Source of the DNA: Dactylellina haptotyla
Taxonomy: Eukaryota > Ascomycota > Orbiliomycetes > Orbiliales > Orbiliaceae
DNA length: 64,000 nucleotides
Direction of reading: 5' to 3'
Assembly: GCA_031310005.1 (NCBI GenBank)
Contig: CM062379.1
Span: forward strand, 4,588,001-4,652,000
Translations under genes and position numbers: made by a program
The notes under the pieces: generated by a model
Seen by the model: only the letters and a program-made list of their open reading frames with translations
The model's database searches: none
What the model was told of the DNA's origin: nothing
Part shown: one piece after another, positions 57,879 through 64,000 of the stretch
How positions within the stretch are numbered: the first letter of the stretch is position 1
How the letters are laid out: every line of letters starts with the position of its first letter

Positions 57879-58658
57879 CTTAATGTTTACGATCCAATTC
57901 CAGGAAAGAGAAGCTATCCTAGGAAAATAAAGGTAGTTAGCATAGCGACACTATGTTGCACTGTTTGGGGGGGTTGAGCTTAGCATCTGCATACTTTGGT
58001 GTATCCTGTGATAAGAGATAGACTGCCCGGAAAATAGGAAGGCTGTGGAATAATGTGATTAAGTTCGTAGAGGCCTTGGGTGGAAGCTGGGGACTAAGGC
58101 TAAGGAATTTTGATAATGTAGCCGGAAAGCTAGCTTTATAAGTCTGAAGATCCTGAGTAGAATGTTTGCTCTTCTTCTTCAACTATCGGCTTTCGTGCTT
58201 ATTTTCATAAACGCTATCTGGCGATGTTCGTGATCCTTCTGGAATATTTCTTTGAAGGCGTTGCCGAGCCGCAAGCTTTCTGGCTATCAGCATAAAGGGC
58301 AATGTTATTTGCCGTGAGGACGGGAGCTAAAGCTTGCATTTCGCTACTGCACCTATGCTTACTGCAGTTCCCGCCTTCTATGGTTGAGCAAACTGTCATG
58401 AGTATTTTTATAACCTAACAGTGTATTTTCGTAAAAACGGCTACCCTTAAATAACTTAGTAAGAAGAGAAGCAGTACAGACGGTAAGGATAATGATGAGG
58501 CCAAATATGAAATACCCTGGAGAGATAGTATCGAAAATGAAAAACTCGAAAGAATCAAGATCTTTGCAACGCCCTGACACCGAAGTATAAAAAAGAAGAA
58601 ATAGTGTAGCTAAAGGAGAGCGGTGAAAATTCGTGATCCCCAAATCCAATATGTTAAT
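57879..58658. other. Spacer between Myb-like genes D and E
   Basis: 780 bp, AT-rich. Short minus-strand frames (58649-58359 and others) show no family sign; one has a hydrophobic stretch but no supported start or neighbour. Confidence 0.4.
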
Positions 58659-59328
58659 TTAATCCCCAAGATAATCATCAGAGTCATCTATTTCAGCCTT
58701 TGTTGGAATAAAGTCGTCTTCAGAATCGTTTAGTTCGAGCACATCCGATGCTTCAGAGTCTGCCTGCTGTAATTTCTCAACTTTGACAATAACTGCTCTT
58801 TTCTTACGGGGCGACGGACATGGTGTTCCTTCGGCCGTGTCCCGAGAAGTAAATGATTGTGAAATGATTTCTTCATCGTCTTTTTCGATCGAAGCCTTGC
58901 GCTGTCGGGGCTTGCGACCGGGAGTTTTCTTCTTTGGGGAAGGTTCTTTCTTCACACCGTTGTTGACATGCGATCCAGCGAGAGTTTTGGCAGGGCTGCC
59001 ACCAGCCATGGAACGGATCTTTACTATTCGTTCTTTGATGGCTCTAGCTGTGGGCTGCTCACCAGCGCTTTGGGCTACCGTGACGCAAGTGTTATAGTTA
59101 GCTGGCCGGGGTTATAAACTAGTTCTAGAATAATATTAGGTTGGAAGCTTACGCCACGCCGCTCTAATCTTGTCGCCATCCACTTTGATGTTATGAGTCT
59201 CTAGGAGAGTCAGCAGGAGCTGTTTGGGGAAACACAAGTTAGAAGCTGTCTAGAGATATTTTATATATATGCATACGCATGACTATACTTACGAGGTGAT
59301 CATTCTCCGCAGTCCACTTGACGGGCAT
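58659..59328 (-). CDS. Myb-like gene E: 172 aa, two introns
   Basis: Three exons: 59328-59293, 59219-59153 and 59074-58659. The domain is spread over all three: MPVKWTAENDHL, LLLTLLETHNIKVDGDKI, then PTARAIKERIVKIRS. Splicing is needed to see it. The first intron (phase 0) falls eight residues from the conserved Trp, counting it, exactly as in gene F; the second (phase 1) is near the same place in both. The tail carries KKTPGRKPRQRKAS, which resembles an AT-hook-like GRP/GRKP core, followed by acidic Ser-rich repeats (LELNDSEDDFIP). Probably a nuclear DNA-binding protein of unknown target. Confidence 0.84.
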
Positions 59329-60137
59329 TTTTGAGGATATCTCAGAGGCGGAGGAGTAATTTAAAGAGTTAAGAAAAGTCGGTGGCAGCGTGCTGGAATA
59401 GGTGGACTTCCAGGCAAAGTGTGTTGGACTTGGGGAAGTTGGTGTAACCGAGTCCGAAAGAAGAGCTTTTGGTATGGCGGAAAGAAGGGATCCAACTTGC
59501 TTTATACTGGACCGCATGCACTAGCAAAAGCTGGATGCCCTGAGAAGATAAGGTAGAGGAGACGATGCAATATTTCCACCACTGCCGACCATACAGTTTC
59601 GCCGTGCTGGTTGGGTGCTTCCGCCCGAACATCAGCGTTGACATGCCCTGAAGCGAGATACATCTCCGATCTGATGCCCGAAGGCACCACCTCCAACCAA
59701 CCGGCAAGCCAGCCGAACGAGATTGAATCGACGCCTCAAATTACTTGTTTTGCACCGAGTTTGAACCGCGGAACGCGACCGCAGCCTTTCAAAATTTCAG
59801 AGATCAAAAGGAGATCCCTGAAATAAAGGGCTTGTGCATATGTGAAGGGGCTTCATAATTTCGCTGCCGTCTGTTGACAGTTGAAAGGCGGCGAGGACGG
59901 ATTTCTTCGCGGGCGTTCTTCGCCACATCAAAGGGACCTTTTCATGGATGTTTCTGAGCGTCCGCTAGCAAGAACTCCTCACACGAGCCCGATTCCAACG
60001 GTGGAACGGGGGCGTTCAGGAACAAGCCGGTCCCCCAGGCAGATGCCCCCATGGCCGCATGCACGGCAGCCCACACCATGCCGACCATCACAAGCGTGCT
60101 CCTTGGCGGGCGGTGGGTTTGTTTTAGCCTCCAACTC

Positions 60138-60163
60138 GAATTAATCCGAATTCGAATTAATTC
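60138..60163. repeat. 26-bp near-perfect palindrome
   Basis: The left half GAATTAATCCGAA and the right half TTCGAATTAATTC are reverse complements apart from one base pair, centred on GAATTC. Dyads of this size can be sites for dimeric DNA-binding proteins. It lies in the divergent spacer between genes E and F. Confidence 0.7.
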
Positions 60164-60363
60164 CTCGACGGCCTTCCGATCGTCGAGTATCGACAAGCCG
60201 CCGAAACCCACCGCCGACATCAGGCAACTTTATCTGCCAGTTTACATGCTTCCCAGCAGACCGGCATCCCCGCACTTCACGCTGCTTTCTGACTCACCGG
60301 GTTACAGAAAGCTAATTACATTGCTGAAAGAGGTTGGTGATCACGCACAGCTTTAAGGAACGC

Positions 60364-60412
60364 GACGCGACGAGGGTGGGGTCCAGGCCTGTTCGAGGCC
60401 TGAAGTCGCGTC
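60364..60412 (+). repeat. GC-rich potential stem-loop
   Basis: The outer arms GACGCGAC (60364-60371) and GTCGCGTC (60405-60412) pair fully. An inner AGGCCT pair (60385-60390 and 60396-60401) closes a five-base loop. It is not placed as a terminator of any called gene. Confidence 0.55.
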
Positions 60413-61487
60413 CAAATGCTGGTGCACCCCTGACAACGCGGCCCTGCGGACTCGAGCCACTGGAGTGTGTCTACCAATTAATTATCCAAATCGGGAAGGG
60501 TAATGGGCCGCAAGGACAAATTTTAATTTTAGAGCTGTTGCATTCGTCGCTCGTACGTCAACTGTCCTCGTTGCTGGTGCTCTCCTTTAGAAATTGAAGT
60601 GGCTGGGGAGATGGACGGCCCGTCAGGATTCAAAATACGATCCTAACAAACCGGGTGGCGAAAGGAAGTAGCGAAGAAATAATTGAACTCCATGTCTGTA
60701 GACGGGCGTCCGCAGATGTCGCAGAAGCAATGTTACCAGAAAATGAATTCGCGAAAACGCAAACCGCTGCAAACAGGCAGGCGTTCCTTGGTCTTGAAAC
60801 GATCCGTTAGTTCGCGAGCGAGATGGGACATTACCCACTCTTCGCAAAAACCTGGCAAGGAGGGGGGCAGACGGATCTGCTTCCTTAGCCCGATGGGTTC
60901 GCAAGATATCCCGTCTAGCCAATTAAAGTATTCAGAGATAGCCAGTCCCTATTTCTGTTTCCTAGGTCCGAAGCCAAGGGGATCTGGGTGTGCCCTCCGT
61001 CCTTACAGTCTGGCAGTTTCGCCCCAAGAATGCCGACCATCTCTCATACAAAATGTATGGAAATCGTCAAGGTGCGAAGGGGCTTTTTTACCCTCCCAAT
61101 TTTTAATCTTTTACATGATGAAATCCCGGCGTCCTGGGGCAGGCTTACAGACTTGGGTTACTTAGACCAACTGATTCTAGGGTATATAAGGCGAGAAGAT
61201 CCCAATAGAATCCTTTCCCGCCTTTTCATTCAGTAGAACACTCTGGAGTTTGTCCATCCAATAGAAACTGGGAAAAGATCTAAACGAGACAAGTTTCGGC
61301 TTTTCTACACTTCCTCACGTGAATTTTCAGAAGCCCAACTCCTTCGCGACATTTAAAACCAACTTGGTTTCTGCAACATCCCGAGTTACTTCGCTTGCGT
61401 TGCTCACCACCTTCGAACCCTCCTATTCCGACCTCCACTTTCGAAAATTCCAACTATCCGTAAACCAAAAAAACAAGAAATATCAAA

Positions 61488-62191
61488 ATGCGTTGGGATA
61501 GTACCGCCGATGCTAAGGTAAGAACTTCACGCTCCGACATATCGGAAGTTCAAGCGATGCTAATATCTATTACAGCTCTTCATGGCTGTGCTTAAAGTTC
61601 ACAGTTTGAAGCTGAACTACGAAGCCATCGCCAAACTCATGGGAGAGGGTAAGTCGGTATCGATACTTTGTTTATGCATAAATTTTGACTTTGATGCTAA
61701 CTAGTATACACTTAGATTGTACGGCCAAGGCAATTAGCCATAGAATCGCCAAATTGAAGAACCTAGGAGGCGATGTCGGATCACCTAGTTCAACTCCAAA
61801 TACACCAACCAAAGCCAAGACACCTACCAAGCGAAAGCGAAGCGATAACAATGACCTCATTGCTATCAAGCGGGAGCATATCGAACATACCCTAGACTCG
61901 GATGCGAGCACTGAAACATTCATTGATTCTGTCTCAACTGGTTCCCCAAAGAAAAGAAGACGCCCTTCGAAGCCCGCCCCTCCCGCACCACCCGTCGAAA
62001 TATCTTTTGCTCCGACTGAACCTGACGCTGATGCCGATATTCACACCCCTCACTCCGCCTTATATTCCTCGTCAGAAACCTCATCGTACGACCCCTCCTA
62101 TGACTACCTAGATGCGTCTTTCGACCCAGCCGGCTTAGCATCATTAGAGCCTCAGCTATATATCAGATCGATGGCAGATCTTTTCCATTAG
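61488..62191 (+). CDS. Myb-like gene F: 192 aa, the only plus-strand copy
   Basis: Three exons: 61488-61517, 61576-61648 and 61716-62191. The domain is MRWDSTADAK, LFMAVLKVHSLKLNYEAIAK, then DCTAKAISHRIAKLKNLGG, close to the canonical Myb-like pattern with Trp at position 3 and a basic last helix. Intron 1 is at the same codon and phase as in gene E; intron 2 has the same phase within two residues. The tail has basic TPTKAKTPTKRKRS, then PKKRRRPSKP (a good nuclear signal), then an acidic and Tyr/Ser-rich end (YDPSYDYLDASFDPAG). Its orientation differs from the six others, so the cluster includes an inversion or an inverted duplication. Confidence 0.86.
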
Positions 62192-62994
62192 ACGTGCAAC
62201 GCGGGCTGTTGTCGTTGTCATTTTTTCAAGCTTTTAGGTGGATTTCATTTGACTTTAGGCGTATGGTAAAACCTTTTATTCCATTTTTTGTATATTCGTA
62301 CGACGCGGGCTTGCTATCTGCATATCTTAATGATCATGTAACGAACAAATACACTAATATATTTCGCATCACGGCTCTTGAAATCTGTTTCGCTCACGTC
62401 AAAATTTACTTTTTTTTTTTCTGTTTTCTGTTTTTCTTTTATTTAAGAGAGAAACCCTTGCGTGTTGGGTTTCAGTTTTTTATATTATTTATACTTTTTG
62501 ATTTGGGGCCTTCTGTCATGTTGCGTATTCTTCATCGATCATTTCCGTGTCTTTTACTTCTTTTTGGTATCGATTGCTGCTCTCTACATTGCAAACTTTG
62601 ATTTCGGCAAAAAAGAAAAGGTCAGGACGGTTATAGTAGAACTCAAGCTATTTATCTGAATAGGTTCTTTTGGAACTCAAATTACTATCAAGAACATTAT
62701 ATAAAAATTCAACATCATATCCAAGTTCGTATCCCAATCGTGAATCATAGCTAGGAAAAATAAAAATAACATGATCAAGATATATACAAGTCTGATAAGG
62801 TGAGATAAAACAATTATCAGAGAAAAGATCTGATAGGGTACTATTCCCCATCGTATAAACTGCGAAGACCAACATCAGCGATACTGTAATCCTCAACGGG
62901 GCTTTGGAAAAGTATACCTTTCATCATCATCAATATGTATTACACCGTTGTGGTCTGGTTTCTCGGCTTTGACTATGGGAGAATCGTAATCAGA
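62192..62994. other. Convergent region between Myb-like genes F and G
   Basis: 803 bp, strongly T-rich at 62400-62560. It should hold both 3' UTRs. No gene seen. Confidence 0.5.
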
Positions 62995-63554
62995 TTACTG
63001 GTTCCTGTTTGTCCGTGCATTCGATTGATGGCTCTCACATATATGAGCGGTCTGCTTAGACCCATACTCAGATTTTACTGCTTGTTTTGCAGATCTCACT
63101 GGTGTAGCGCTTGAAGTAGCTGATACCCGAGAAGTGCTTGCCACCTTCGAACCAGCTTTGTTGCTCTTAGAAGGCGTCTCCGGCATTTCTTCGTCGTCTA
63201 CTTCCTCTTCGTCACGATTCATTTGCGAGAGCTTTCGTTTTGCGGGTGTAGAAGTTTTGGAGACACCAGCACTACCTTTCCTAGGGGTAGAGGGTGATTT
63301 ACTGGTCTTTTTGATTTTTTGGAAGTGTTGTCTACGCGAGAACGGAAGGGTCGTCTTTTAGCATCTACCTGAATGTCGATACGGGATTTGGTTCGCTCTT
63401 ATTTGTCGTACCTGCAACCTTCTGCTGTGAATTCCATCCCCTGAGCTTGCATCTCTTTCGATACGTCCTCCCATTTCGGTAGCTGGCTGATATTCAGTAG
63501 TTTTATGATGGTAAGAAGGAGCCTGTGCTCGCTCTCGATGTTCCATGATGGCAT
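62995..63554 (-). CDS. Myb-like gene G: 159 aa, one intron
   Basis: Two exons: 63554-63412 and 63331-62995. The domain is PSWNIESEHRLLLTIIKLL, PKWEDVSKEMQAQGMEF, TAEGCRQHFQKIKKTS. The acceptor at 63331 was chosen because it rejoins GCR to QHFQKIKK, completing the last helix in phase; reading through exon 1 meets a stop within a few codons. The intron is phase 2, like the second intron of gene A, within one residue in my hand alignment. The tail is basic then acidic (TPRKGSAGVS, PAKRKLSQMNRDEEEVDDEE). Last of the seven copies before the window ends; more may follow outside. Confidence 0.82.
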
Positions 63555-64000
63555 GATTGGAGGATTTTTAAGGGTTTGGTCGGGTCTAGAATTCAAGGGC
63601 TCTGTTTTTTGTGAGGACGAGTTTTAGAGGGGGGGTGGGCGGTTGGAGAAGGCTATGGATAGGGCGATATAGGTTCTTCACTTGAAATATGCGAGCGAAT
63701 CCAGGCACTATACTATACTGCTTTCTCTTATGCGGGTAGCAGTGGTACTTGCCAACTATCGCGCTGAGATTTCGCTGGTGGACCAGTTATCGCAGGTTGG
63801 CTTCCAATCCCTGCAAGCTATTACAATTCCTATCCAGGAAATGAGCGGCCTGTCCGTGCAGTGATCCAGCAATGATCCTGCTTTCATAACATTTCCCGCT
63901 TCCGTGACGATGAACTACTGATAGACGGCTGCTTTCTGGCAAAGTGGAGTTCGTTGCTTATTGTGAATACCCGACGGCGTTCTGGACAAGGAGTCCACGC
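63555..64000. other. Right edge, upstream of Myb-like gene G
   Basis: 446 bp up to the window end with no supported gene. It should contain the promoter of gene G. Confidence 0.4.

Larger units (their letters stand above)
59329..61487. promoter_or_regulatory. Divergent spacer between Myb-like genes E and F
   Basis: 2.2 kb between divergent starts, the largest gap in the cluster. It contains the near-perfect palindrome at 60138-60163 and the stem-loop at 60364-60412, listed separately. GC content is higher than in the other spacers between 59560 and 60470. No gene or clear pseudogene copy found. Confidence 0.45.

Overview
The window is nuclear DNA of a filamentous ascomycete (Pezizomycotina). 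The signs are many short GT-AG introns of about 45-140 nt with CTAAC-like branch sites, fungal orthologues such as YME2, NADH-GLT1, EDE1 and UFD1, and LicD, SnoaL-like and small Myb-like families typical of such fungi. A Leotiomycete-like genome is my best guess, not proven. I see no rRNA, tRNA, CRISPR array or intact transposon.

Layout. 1-249 is the 3' end of an RGG-box protein gene. 1216-5592 holds LIN1 (U5 snRNP GYF protein) and YME2 (mitochondrial inner membrane), both on the minus strand. A 3.4-kb divergent gap precedes GLT1 (8974-15751), the full NADH glutamate synthase. 16523-23388 has a SnoaL-like protein, a secretory LicD-type protein with two micro-exons, and an M1 aminopeptidase. 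24984-39548 is a dense block of conserved genes: YPT1 (Rab1), APC15, RVB2, UFD1, RAD57 and a KDM4-type histone demethylase. After a 3.7-kb gap come a YAG7-like RGG protein, a tiny four-exon CENP-W gene and the endocytic scaffold EDE1 (to 51150).

The right-hand 11 kb (52335-63554) differs. It holds seven small genes, and each encodes one Myb/SANT-like domain at the N-terminus followed by a charged, low-complexity tail. Six lie on the minus strand and one on the plus strand, with no other recognisable gene among them. Their proteins are 146, 201, 180, 311, 172, 192 and 159 aa. Intron positions sort them: two share an intron pair, two share a phase-2 intron in the putative third helix, and three are intronless. 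This local expansion of putative DNA-binding or chromatin proteins is the most unusual thing in the window.

Functional threads: genome maintenance and chromatin (RVB2, RAD57, KDM4, CENP-W, APC15), protein quality control and trafficking (UFD1, YPT1, EDE1), mitochondria (YME2, perhaps one form of the aminopeptidase) and nitrogen assimilation (GLT1). These genes are not an operon; divergent pairs (YME2/GLT1, RVB2/UFD1, YAG7-like/CENP-W) may share promoters. Exon junctions were worked out by hand from splice signals, reading phase and family conservation. Every spliced model below sums to a multiple of three, but no transcript data were available.
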